A DNA stretch of 64,000 bases from Modestobacter caceresii (lineage in GTDB: Bacteria; Actinomycetota; Actinomycetes; Mycobacteriales; Geodermatophilaceae), in NCBI RefSeq assembly GCF_000761485.1, contig NZ_JPMX01000091.1, positions 153,027 through 217,026 of the forward strand. Direction: 5' to 3'. Numbering within the stretch: position 1 is the stretch's first letter; the number at the start of each line of letters is the position of its first letter. A program made the position numbers and the translations under genes. Below the pieces are notes generated by a model. It was not told the origin of the DNA and did not search any database. It saw only the letters and a list, made by a program, of their open reading frames with translations. Of the stretch, positions 55,454-64,000 are shown piece after piece.

Positions 55454-55684
55454 TCAGACCTTGAGCAGGATCCCGAGCGCCACGATGCAGACGGCCCACA
55501 GCAGACCGGCGAAGACGGTCAGCCGGTTGAGGTTCTTCTCCACCACCGAGCTGCCGGACAGCTGCGAGGACACCGCACCACCGAACATCGAGGACAGACC
55601 GCCGCCCTTGCCGCGGTGCAGCAGGATGAGCACGATCAGCAGCAGGCTGGTGAGCACCAGCAGGACGTTGAGGAACAACTCCAT
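55454..55684 (-). CDS. secG: Preprotein translocase subunit SecG
   Basis: 76 residues, two membrane helices (LFLNVLLVLTSLLLIVLILL and FAGLLWAVCIVALGILLK) joined by the conserved HRGKGGGLSSMFGG loop. It is an accessory part of SecYEG that assists protein export. ATG 55684 matches the family start; the frame upstream is not coding. GGAG precedes it by about 11 bases. Confidence 0.93.
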   Translation of the reverse strand: MELFLNVLLVLTSLLLIVLILLHRGKGGGLSSMFGGAVSSQLSGSSVVEKNLNRLTVFAGLLWAVCIVALGILLKV

Positions 55685-55760
55685 CGTTCTTGGTCTCCTG
55701 TCCCGTACACAACGGGGTGGGTGGGCTCGCACCCGTCGGGTCGGGGGCTCTCGACGGTCC

Positions 55761-55766
55761 AGCCTA
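55761..55766 (-). promoter_or_regulatory. -10 element of secG
   Basis: TAGGCT on the minus strand (55766-55761), giving a leader of about 70 bases. Lies in the 120-base gap after the binding-protein gene. Confidence 0.4.
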
Positions 55767-55803
55767 ACCGACGGGGCCAGGGCATCCGCTCAGCCAGGGC
55801 CGG

Positions 55804-57576
55804 TCAGCGGACGCCGGCCGTCGCGACGTCGTAGCCCCCGTAGGGCTGCATGACCACGCCGTTGCGCAGCCGCTGGCCGGCCAGCAACTGCACCCGGTTC
55901 TCCACCAGCGGGACGTAGGCCGACGTCTCCTGCACCGCGTACCCGACCTGGCGCCAGGCGTCGGCAGCCGCGGCCGGCTCGGTCGCTGCCCGGGCGGCGT
56001 CCACCAGCCCGTTGACGGCCGGGTCGTCCAGGTACGCGTAGTTGGTGTTGCCGACCTTGCGGATCGAGCGCCCGTCGACCAGTGGGAGCAGGAAGGACGC
56101 CGAGGTCGGGAAGTCCGCGGTCCAGGTGGCGAGCACCATCCCGTATCCCGCGGCGGTCACCGCATCGGGGTTGCCGACGTCCGTGGCGTAGTAGGTGGCC
56201 GGGTCCAGCGGGCGCACCTCGACGGCGATCCGCACCTCCGCGAGGTCTGCAGCGATGGCCTCGGCCACCTCGACGCTGGACGGCACGTCCGGGACGGCCA
56301 GCACCGTGCTGAAGCCGTCGGGCTGACCGCAGGCGGCCAGCGCCGCCCGTGCAGCGGCCAGATCCGGCTGGGGGTCGGACTCCTCGGGGGCTCCGGCGAC
56401 CGCGCGCGGCCAGAGCACCGACGTCCGCACGGCGTTGCCGGCCCCCAGCAGGGCCTGCTGCACGGCCGACCGGTCGACCGCGGCAGCCACGGCAGCCCGG
56501 CAGGACGGGTCGTCCATCGGGGCCACCGTCGTGGGCAGGGCCAGCAGCCGGACCGTGCCGGTGGTGACGTCGTCGATCCGCGCGGCCAGGTCCTCGTCGT
56601 CCAGCCGGCTGGTGGTGGCCTGCTGCACGCCGGTCCCGGAGAGGTCCGCGTCGGCCGACCCGGCCAGCAGGGCCTGGTCGCGGGCGACGCCGGAGAGACC
56701 GGTGCGCACCACCACCTCGTCCGGCAGGGCGGTGCGGACGTCGTCGGTGGCCGGGTCCCACTGCGGGTTGCGGGACAGCACGATGCCGGCCACCGGGTCC
56801 ACGGAGGTGATCAGGTAGGGGCCGGAGCTGACCGGACGGGCACCGTAGTCGCCGCCGGTGTCGCTCTCCGCCGGCACCGGGCTGCTCGAGGGCAGGGCCA
56901 TGACGAAGGGGAAGTCCGGCGCCGGACTGGTGAGCCGGAAGACGATCGTCCGGTCGTCGGGGGTCTCGATCGAGGCCAGCCCCAGCCGGTCGGCGGTCTC
57001 GTCCTGGTAGGGCCCGGCGTAGGGGTCCGCCGGGTCGTCGAGCAGGTCGACGACGTAGGTGGGGCCGCCGACGACCACGTCGGAGGCGAAGGAGCGTTCG
57101 ATCCCGTACTTCACGTCGCGCGAGGTGATCGGCCGGCCGTCCTCGAACCGCACGCCCTCGCGCAGGGTGAAGGTCCAGGTGCGGCCGCCGTCGGTGCTGG
57201 TGCCGAGGTCGGTGGCGAGGTCGGGGACCAGTTCGTCGGTGCTGCCCGGCTCGGCGGAGTAGGTGACCAGGGTGCGGGTGTACAGCCGCATCAGGTTCCA
57301 CACCGACGGCATGTAGGAGCGCTGCGGGTCCAAGCTGTCGATCTCGCCGGTGACCAGCCGCAGCGTCCCGCCGGGCTCCTCCGAGGGTGCGCGCACCCCC
57401 TCGACCCCGCTGTCGGGCTCCGCCGCCACGGTCGGCACCCCGGCCAGCCCGCTGTTCTCGCTGCCACAGCCGGTCAGCACGGCCAGGGCGGCGGCCAGGA
57501 ACACGACGACGACCGACCGCCCCGCTCCCCGAGGGGTGCGCTGGGCGGCCGGTCGCCGTTCCGTGCTGTGCGTCAA
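55804..57576 (-). CDS. Peptide/nickel-type ABC substrate-binding lipoprotein (family 5)
   Basis: 590 residues. Lipoprotein signal: Arg-rich start, hydrophobic VVVVFLAAALAVLTGC, lipidated Cys37. Family-5 blocks are WTFTLREGVRFEDGRPITSR, SSGPYLITSVDP and the C-terminal PLVENRVQLLAG. It catches oligopeptides or similar solutes outside the membrane. No permease or ATPase gene is adjacent, so it is an orphan component. It starts 37 bases after the tpiA stop, with TTG 57576 chosen because GGAG precedes it; a later start is possible. It interrupts the usual tpiA-secG gene order. Confidence 0.88.
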   Translation of the reverse strand: MTHSTERRPAAQRTPRGAGRSVVVVFLAAALAVLTGCGSENSGLAGVPTVAAEPDSGVEGVRAPSEEPGGTLRLVTGEIDSLDPQRSYMPSVWNLMRLYTRTLVTYSAEPGSTDELVPDLATDLGTSTDGGRTWTFTLREGVRFEDGRPITSRDVKYGIERSFASDVVVGGPTYVVDLLDDPADPYAGPYQDETADRLGLASIETPDDRTIVFRLTSPAPDFPFVMALPSSSPVPAESDTGGDYGARPVSSGPYLITSVDPVAGIVLSRNPQWDPATDDVRTALPDEVVVRTGLSGVARDQALLAGSADADLSGTGVQQATTSRLDDEDLAARIDDVTTGTVRLLALPTTVAPMDDPSCRAAVAAAVDRSAVQQALLGAGNAVRTSVLWPRAVAGAPEESDPQPDLAAARAALAACGQPDGFSTVLAVPDVPSSVEVAEAIAADLAEVRIAVEVRPLDPATYYATDVGNPDAVTAAGYGMVLATWTADFPTSASFLLPLVDGRSIRKVGNTNYAYLDDPAVNGLVDAARAATEPAAAADAWRQVGYAVQETSAYVPLVENRVQLLAGQRLRNGVVMQPYGGYDVATAGVR

Positions 57577-57613
57577 CGTGGGTGCTGCTCCGCCCGGTCA
57601 GTGCCGGCGGCGG

Positions 57614-58423
57614 TCAGCTCCCACCGGCAGCGGTACGACAGATCTGTACGAACTCGTCGGCGTCCAGGCTCGCCCCGCCGACGAGTGCACCGTCGACGTC
57701 CGGCCCGGCGAGGATGCCGGCGGTGTTGCCGGCCTTGACCGATCCGCCGTAGAGGATACGGACCGCGGGGGCCGTGTCCGCGCCGTGACGCTCGGCGAGC
57801 CGTGCCCGCAGCGCCGCACAGACCTCTTGCGCATCATCCGGCGTCGCCACCTCACCGGTGCCGATCGCCCACACCGGCTCGTAGGCGACCACCAGCTCCT
57901 GGAGCTGCTCGGTGGGGACGCCGTCCAGGGCCCGGTCCAGCTGGTCGGTGCAGTGCGCGACGTGGGTGCCTGCCCGACGGACGTCGAGCCCCTCCCCCAC
58001 GCACAGCAGCGGGACCAGCCCGTGCCGCAGCGCCGCCTGCACCTTGGCCGCGACCACCGCGTCGTCCTCACCGTGCAGCGTGCGCCGCTCGGAGTGGCCG
58101 ACCAGGACGTAACGGCAGGCGAGCGCGGCGAGCATCGCCCCGCTGACCTCCCCGGTGTAGGCGCCGGAGTCCTGCGCCGAGACGTCCTGCGCGCCGTACC
58201 CGATCTCCAGCTTGTCGCCGGCCACCAGCGTCTGCACGCTGCGCAGCGCGGTGAACGGCGGGACGACGACGACCTCGGCGTCCTCCAGCTGCGGCTCGGT
58301 CAGCGAGAAGGCCAGCTTCTGCACCAGCCCGATCGCCTCGAGGTGGGTCAGGTTCATCTTCCAGTTGCCCGCGATGAGCGGACGGCGGCCCTCCCGGGGC
58401 GGCCTGGGCTTCGTGCGTGCCAT
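57614..58423 (-). CDS. tpiA: Triosephosphate isomerase
   Basis: 269 residues, TIM barrel. It interconverts DHAP and glyceraldehyde-3-phosphate. Active-site Lys in [10 protein letters not shown], His in [11 protein letters not shown] and Glu in [15 protein letters not shown]; the phosphate loop is [13 protein letters not shown] 58423 is 9 bases after the pgk stop. Confidence 0.97.
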   Translation of the reverse strand: MARTKPRPPREGRRPLIAGNWKMNLTHLEAIGLVQKLAFSLTEPQLEDAEVVVVPPFTALRSVQTLVAGDKLEIGYGAQDVSAQDSGAYTGEVSGAMLAALACRYVLVGHSERRTLHGEDDAVVAAKVQAALRHGLVPLLCVGEGLDVRRAGTHVAHCTDQLDRALDGVPTEQLQELVVAYEPVWAIGTGEVATPDDAQEVCAALRARLAERHGADTAPAVRILYGGSVKAGNTAGILAGPDVDGALVGGASLDADEFVQICRTAAGGS

Positions 58424-58432
58424 CGTCGCCCC

Positions 58433-59625
58433 TCAGTCCGCGAGCACCGCGAGCCCGGGGAGCTCCCGGCCCTCGAGGTACTCCAGCGACGCGCCGCCGC
58501 CGGTGCTGATGTGCCCGTAGGCCGCCTCGTCCAGCCCGAGCTGGCGCACGGAGGCCGCGGAGTCGCCGCCGCCGACGACGGAGAGCCCGTCGATCGCGCC
58601 GACGGCCTGCGCCACGCCCCGGGTGCCGCCCTGGAAGGGAGCGAGCTCGAACACGCCCATCGGCCCGTTCCAGAACACCGTGCGTGCGCCGGCCAGGGCC
58701 TCGGCGAAGAGCTCGACGCTCTTCGGCCCGATGTCCAGGCTCATCTGGTCGGCCGGGATCTCGGTGGCCGGCAGCACGGTGGTCGGCGCGTCCGCGCTGA
58801 ACTCCGGGGTGCAGACCACGTCGACCGGCAGCACGATCCGGTCGCCGGCCTCGGCCAGCAGCCGCCGGCAGCTGTCGACCTGGTCGGCCTCCAGCAGCGA
58901 CGTCCCGACCTCGTGGCCCTGCGCGGCCAGGAAGGTGTAGGTCATCCCCCCGCCGACCAGCAGCCGGTCGACCTTGGGCAGCAGCGCCTCGATCACGCCG
59001 AGCTTGTCGCTGACCTTGGAGCCGCCGAGCACGACGACGTAGGGCCGCTCCGGGCTCTCGGTGAGCCGGGTGAGCACCTCCAGCTCGCGGGCGACCAGCC
59101 GGCCGGCCGCGTGCGGGAGCCGCTCGGCCACGTCGTAGACCGAGGCGTGCTTGCGGTGCACGGCACCGAACGCGTCGTCGACGTAGAGGTCGGCCAGCCC
59201 GGCGAGCCGGTCGGCCAGCTCGCCGCGAGCGGCACCGTCCTTGCCGGTCTCGGCGGCCTCGAAGCGGACGTTCTCCAGCATGAGCACCTGGCCGTCGGCG
59301 AGCGCCGCGACCTTCGCCGTGGCGTCGGGGCCGGCGACGTCGGCGGCCAGCGGCACCTCGGTGCCGAGCAGCTCACCGAGCCGTGCGGCGACCGGCGCCA
59401 GGGAGTACCGCGGGTCGGGCTCGCCCTTGGGGCGGCCCAGGTGCGCGGCGACGACGACCCGGGCGCCGGCCTCGCGGAGCGCCGAGATCGTGGGCAGGCT
59501 GGCCCGGATCCGGCCGTCGTCGGTGATCGCGCCGCTGTCTGAGTCCAACGGGACGTTCAGGTCGGCGCGCAGCAGCACGCGCCGACCCGACACCCCGTCG
59601 GCGATGAGCTCGTCGACGGACCGCA

Positions 59626-59626
<1 letters not shown>
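58433..59626 (-). CDS. pgk: Phosphoglycerate kinase
   Basis: 397 residues. It transfers phosphate from 1,3-bisphosphoglycerate to ADP. The N-terminal block is [24 protein letters not shown] binds the substrate, LMLENVRFE and [13 protein letters not shown] follow, and the nucleotide motif is [15 protein letters not shown] 59626 shares a base with the gap stop (TGATG). The longer open frame upstream is a gap shadow. Confidence 0.97.
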
Positions 59627-60726
<1,100 letters not shown>

Positions 60727-60782
60727 TCGGCCCGCCGAGCAGCCTCCGACCGCGCACCCGCTCCGCCGGACGGGGCGTGCAC

Positions 60783-60833
60783 AGACGTCCGCGACGTCTC
60801 CCCCGGTGGCCGGGAGAGACGTCGCGGACGTCT
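60783..60833 (-). terminator. Giant hairpin with four GACGTC palindromes
   Basis: AGACGTCCGCGACGTCTC (60783-60800) pairs exactly with GAGACGTCGCGGACGTCT (60816-60833); CCCGG/CCGGG extends the stem, leaving a 3-base loop and one mismatch. Each arm is itself AGACGTC-CGC-GACGTCT, a palindrome. Placed 64 bases after the whiA stop, it is either a second terminator or a binding site. Confidence 0.75.
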
Positions 60834-60850
60834 CGTGCCGTGCTGGAACG

Positions 60851-60884
60851 CCTGCCCCACGGGGCTCGCAGCGAGCGGGGCAGG
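60851..60884 (-). terminator. Terminator hairpin of whiA
   Basis: CCTGCCCC/GGGGCAGG with an inner GCTCG/CGAGC stem, 12 bases beyond the whiA stop on the minus strand. Confidence 0.65.
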
Positions 60885-60896
60885 GTGCTCCCGCTG

Positions 60897-61877
60897 CTAC
60901 TGGGCCAGCATGTCGTCGGTCACCACGGACTCGGTGTCCGGGATGCCGAGGTCCTTGGCGCGCTTGTCGGCCATCGCCAGCAGACGCCGTATGCGCCCGG
61001 CAACAGCGTCCTTGGTCATCGGCGGGTCGGCGCGCTGGCCGAGCTCCTCCAGCGACGCCTGACCGAACTCCAGCCGCAGCCGCCCGGCGACCAGCAGGTG
61101 CTCCGGGGCCTCGTCGGCCAGGATCTCCAGTGCCCGCTCGACCCGGGCACTCGCCGCGACCGCGGCCCGCGCCGAGCGGCGCAGGTTGGCGTCGTCGAAG
61201 TTGGCCAGCCGGTTGGCCGTGGCCCGGACCTCGCGGCGCATCCGCCGCTCCTCCCAGGCCAGGACGGCGTCGTGGGCGCCCATCCGGGTCAGCAGCGCAC
61301 CGATCGCGTCGCCGTCCCGTACGACCACCCGGTCGGTGCCGCGCACCTCACGGGCCTTCGCCGCGATGCCCAGCCGACGGGCCGCACCGACCAGCGCCAT
61401 CGCCGCCTCGGGCCCGGGGCAGGTGACCTCCAGGGACGACGAACGCCCCGGCTCGGTCAGCGACCCGTGCGCCAGGAAGGCGCCCCGCCAGGCCGCCTCG
61501 GCGTCGCCGATCCCGCCGGAGACCACCGACGGCGGCAGGCCACGGACCGGCCGGCCCCGCTGGTCGACCAGCCCGGTCTGCCGGGCCAGGCCCTCACCGT
61601 GCTTGGCGATCCGGACCAGGTAGCGCACGCCCCGGCGGATGTTGCCGCCGGCCAGCACGCTCACGCCACTGGTGTAGCCGTACACCTCGCTGATGTCCCG
61701 GCGCAGCCGCCGGGCCACCGAGCCGGTGTCCAGCTCCGCCTCGATGACCACCCGGCCGCCCACGATGTGCAGGCCACCGGAGAAGCGCAGCAGCGCGGTC
61801 ACCTCGGCCTTGCGCTCCGAGGTCTTCGTGCACTCCACGCGGGAGAGCTCGTCCTTCACCATCGCCGTCATCGCCAT
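60897..61877 (-). CDS. whiA: Sporulation/cell-division regulator WhiA
   Basis: 326 residues. Degenerate LAGLIDADG-type N-terminal domain ([37 protein letters not shown]) and a C-terminal helix-turn-helix ([33 protein letters not shown]). In Streptomyces it works with WhiB to switch on septation; other Gram-positives also use it. The final residues are a short acidic tail. ATG 61877 is used; a second ATG two codons on is possible. Confidence 0.95.
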   Translation of the reverse strand: MAMTAMVKDELSRVECTKTSERKAEVTALLRFSGGLHIVGGRVVIEAELDTGSVARRLRRDISEVYGYTSGVSVLAGGNIRRGVRYLVRIAKHGEGLARQTGLVDQRGRPVRGLPPSVVSGGIGDAEAAWRGAFLAHGSLTEPGRSSSLEVTCPGPEAAMALVGAARRLGIAAKAREVRGTDRVVVRDGDAIGALLTRMGAHDAVLAWEERRMRREVRATANRLANFDDANLRRSARAAVAASARVERALEILADEAPEHLLVAGRLRLEFGQASLEELGQRADPPMTKDAVAGRIRRLLAMADKRAKDLGIPDTESVVTDDMLAQ

Positions 61878-61950
61878 CAGCGGTGTTCCCTTCCCCCTGT
61901 GTGCCGGCCGGTGTCACGGTCGTCCCCGTGTCCGGCCACTGCCCTGCCGG

Positions 61951-62904
61951 TCACCGCGCACCGACCACGGAGGCCAGTGCGGCAGCGAGCCGGGAGGGAT
62001 CGTGCTGTGGTGTCCCGTCGGGTGCAGCCACCGGTGCCAGCACCAGTTCTGCACCACATGCCTGCACAGCAGACAGCAGACCACGCCGGTCAACAACCGC
62101 AGCGGTGTCCGCGATCACCGTGTGCAGCGACACGCCTCCCAGATGGGCCAGCAGGACGCGCAGGTGCTCCTCCGGCGAGAAGCCGTCGGTCTCCCCCACC
62201 TGGGGCTCGAGGTTCAGCACCACGACCACCCGCGCCGCGGTCTCCGCCAGCGCCGTCCGCAGCCGCGGGACGAGCAGGTGGGGCAGCACGGAGGTGTACC
62301 AGGAGCCCGGCCCGAGGCTGACCACGTCGGCCGCCGCGATCGCCGCCAGCACCTCCGGTGGCACCGGGGGGTCGGCCGGGGAGACCCGGATGTCCTCGAC
62401 GTGCCCGGGGGTGGAGGCGATCGCCACCTGACCCCGGATCCGGCGGGTCTCCTGCGGGTCGTCGGGGTCGACGCTGGCCACCGTGGCCACTAGGTCCAGC
62501 GGGACGTCGGACATGGGGAGCACCCGGCCACGCGTCCCGAGCAGCTCCTCCAGCACGCCGAGGGCCCGGACCGTGTCGCCGCCGTGCATCTCGGTCAGGC
62601 CGGTCAGCATCAGGTTGCCGACGGGGTGCCCGGCGAGCACGCCGGTGCCACCGAAGCGGTGCTGGAGCAGGTCGGCCATCTGCTGGGTGCGCGGGGACTC
62701 GCCGGCCAGTGCGGCCAGCGCCATCCGCAGGTCACCGGGTGGCAGCACCGGCATCTCGCGCCGGATCCGCCCCGAGGAACCGCCGTCGTCGGCGACGGTG
62801 ACCACTGCGGTCAGCTCCGCGGTGAGCCGTCGCCAGGCAGCCAGGGCAGCGGCCAGCCCGTGCCCGCCGCCGAGGGCGACGACCCGCAGGCCGGGGGTCT
62901 CCAC
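61951..62904 (-). CDS. Gluconeogenesis factor YvcK/CofD-like protein
   Basis: 317 residues. VVALGGGHGLAAALAAWRRL and TVADDGGSSGRIRREM are the YvcK signatures; NLMLTGLTEMHGGD and LGPGSWYTSVLPHLL follow. YvcK binds UDP-sugars and controls cell-wall synthesis and carbon use in Bacillus and CuvA in mycobacteria. GTG 62904 shares a base with the rapZ stop. Part of rapZ-yvcK-whiA. Confidence 0.93.
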   Translation of the reverse strand: METPGLRVVALGGGHGLAAALAAWRRLTAELTAVVTVADDGGSSGRIRREMPVLPPGDLRMALAALAGESPRTQQMADLLQHRFGGTGVLAGHPVGNLMLTGLTEMHGGDTVRALGVLEELLGTRGRVLPMSDVPLDLVATVASVDPDDPQETRRIRGQVAIASTPGHVEDIRVSPADPPVPPEVLAAIAAADVVSLGPGSWYTSVLPHLLVPRLRTALAETAARVVVVLNLEPQVGETDGFSPEEHLRVLLAHLGGVSLHTVIADTAAVVDRRGLLSAVQACGAELVLAPVAAPDGTPQHDPSRLAAALASVVGAR

Positions 62905-63839
62905 TACTCGCGCCCCAGGTCACGGTGGCGCGCGGTCGCCGGGACGCCCTCGGCGTTGAGCCGACGGGCGAACTCCTCGGCGATGGCGACGCTGCGGTGC
63001 TTGCCGCCGGTGCACCCCACCGCCAGCGTGAGGTACCGCTTGCCCTCGCGCCGGTAGCCGGGCAGCAGCAGCCGCAGCACCTCGCCGTAACTGTCCAGGA
63101 ACGCCCCGGCGTCGTCCTGGGCGAGCACGTAGTCGCGCACCTCGGCGTCCCGGCCGGTCATCGGGCGCAGCTCCGGGACCCAGTGCGGGTTGGGCAGGAA
63201 CCGGGCGTCGACGACGAGGTCGGCGTCCAGCGGCAGGCCGTACTTGAAGCCGAAGCTGAGCACGGTCGCCACCACCTCCGGCAGCTCGCCGTCCGGTACG
63301 AACGACGCCTCCAGGGTCGCGCGCAGCTGGTGCACGTTGAGGTCGCTGGTGTCGATCCACAGGTCGGCGTCGCCGGCGATGCCGGTGAGCAGCTCCCGCT
63401 CGGTGTCGATGCCGTCGATCAGCCGGCCGTTGCCCTGCAGGGGGTGCTCGCGCCGGACCGACTCGTAGCGCCGGATCAGCACCTCGTTGCGCGCGTGCAC
63501 GTAGACGACGCGCGGGCGGTGCCCGGCCTCGGCGAGCTGCCGGATGGACTCCTGCAGGTCGCTGGAGAAGGCCCGGCTGCGCACGTCGACGACGGCGGCG
63601 AACCGGCGCAGGTCGCCGCGGGCGCCCAGCTCGACCATCGGCTGGAGCAGGGCCGGCGGCAGGTTGTCGACCACGAAGAAGCCGAGGTCCTCCAGCACCC
63701 GGCCGGCGCTGTTCTTGCCCGCTCCGGACAGACCCGTGACGACCACGACGTCGAGCGGGGCGAGCTCGGTGCTCGACCCGTCGGCCGCCGGCGGGACGTC
63801 GCTCTGCGGCCCGGCCGGCGTTGCGCGACCGGCGGTCAT
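62904..63839 (-). CDS. rapZ: RapZ-family nucleotide-binding protein
   Basis: 311 residues. The P-loop is GLSGAGKNSAGRVLEDLG; the residue after Lys42 is Asn43 where Ser/Thr normally binds Mg. The C-terminal domain (SFGFKYGLPLDADLVVDARF, GCTGGKHRSVAIAEEFAR) is intact; in E. coli this domain binds sRNA and glucosamine-6-phosphate. The N-terminus has about 28 extra residues. ATG 63839 overlaps the upstream stop (ATGA). Confidence 0.92.
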   Translation of the reverse strand: MTAGRATPAGPQSDVPPAADGSSTELAPLDVVVVTGLSGAGKNSAGRVLEDLGFFVVDNLPPALLQPMVELGARGDLRRFAAVVDVRSRAFSSDLQESIRQLAEAGHRPRVVYVHARNEVLIRRYESVRREHPLQGNGRLIDGIDTERELLTGIAGDADLWIDTSDLNVHQLRATLEASFVPDGELPEVVATVLSFGFKYGLPLDADLVVDARFLPNPHWVPELRPMTGRDAEVRDYVLAQDDAGAFLDSYGEVLRLLLPGYRREGKRYLTLAVGCTGGKHRSVAIAEEFARRLNAEGVPATARHRDLGRE

Positions 63840-64000
63840 GCCGGCTGCCCGGCGGCGGGGTGGACCCGGCCGGACTCGGCGGTCTGGTCGGCGTCCGGCC
63901 CCTGGGCCGGCGCCCCGGTGGCGACCGATGGCTCCAGCTCGACGGCGTCCTCGGCGACCACGTCGGGCGAGGCGCCCGCGGCCACCGGCTCCGCGGCCCC
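63836..64000 (-). CDS. 3' end of a gene upstream of rapZ, probably uvrC
   Basis: An open frame of 54 codons continues beyond the right edge and ends with TGA overlapping the rapZ ATG. It encodes an acidic Ala/Pro-rich tail (VVAEDAVELEPSVATGAPAQ) with no fold of its own. In actinobacteria the gene preceding rapZ is almost always uvrC, so this is taken as its C-terminal extension. The identification rests on gene order, not on similarity. Confidence 0.5.
   Translation of the reverse strand, partial: GAAEPVAAGASPDVVAEDAVELEPSVATGAPAQGPDADQTAESGRVHPAAGQPA

Overview
The window is about 73% GC by eye, uses G/C-ending codons and frequent GTG starts, and is almost fully coding. The gene set (RbpA, WhiA, OpcA, SufR-SufBDCSUT, a DNA-binding protein of the short actinobacterial HTH family, an SCO7613-type membrane protein) marks an actinobacterium. 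Composition and gene order fit a soil or rock-surface lineage such as Geodermatophilaceae, but that family assignment is inference. No rRNA, tRNA, CRISPR array, insertion sequence or prophage was seen.

Region by region. 1-3.9 kb: the 3' part of a large LuxR-type regulator and a copper/topaquinone amine oxidase. 3.9-12 kb (minus strand): a dissimilatory nitrate reductase operon narG-narH-narJ-narI-narK with 1-4 base overlaps throughout, followed upstream by a gene-poor stretch (12.0-12.9 kb) that holds two oppositely oriented pieces of one cupin gene. 12.9-15 kb: a UvrC-like GIY-YIG nuclease and a quinone oxidoreductase. 15-19.7 kb (minus): a MoxR ATPase-DUF58-VWA unit and a secreted NlpC/P60 cell-wall hydrolase. 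20-23.4 kb (minus): acyl-CoA ligase, sirtuin, PAP2-type membrane phosphatase. 23.6-28 kb (plus): aconitase, an atypical SDR and a CbiX-like chelatase. 28-35.3 kb (minus): a small membrane protein, a sulfurtransferase/NTF2-like pair, an orphan 93-residue protein, an ABC exporter, enoyl-CoA hydratase/HTH protein, an ABC-F ATPase; then a large polytopic membrane protein on plus.

37-64 kb is a conserved actinobacterial core block. It runs sufR-sufB-sufD-Rieske-sufC-sufS-sufU-sufT with a GNAT gene (minus), ctaA (plus) and ctaB (minus) for haem A, the pentose-phosphate cluster tkt-tal-zwf-opcA-pgl (plus), then on minus rbpA, secG, an orphan peptide-binding lipoprotein, tpiA-pgk-gap, whiA-yvcK-rapZ and the 3' end of a gene that is probably uvrC.

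Functionally, the window combines nitrate respiration, Fe-S cluster assembly, haem A synthesis for cytochrome oxidase, lower glycolysis, NADPH generation and sporulation/cell-wall control. The most notable features beyond ordinary annotation are the inverted cupin pseudogene, a series of leaderless promoters with a -10 hexamer 6-8 bases before the start codon (one built on the stop codon of the previous gene), two very long perfect inverted repeats, an SDR lacking its catalytic Tyr and Lys, and a RapZ with an altered Walker A motif. No clear new defence or mobile system was found.
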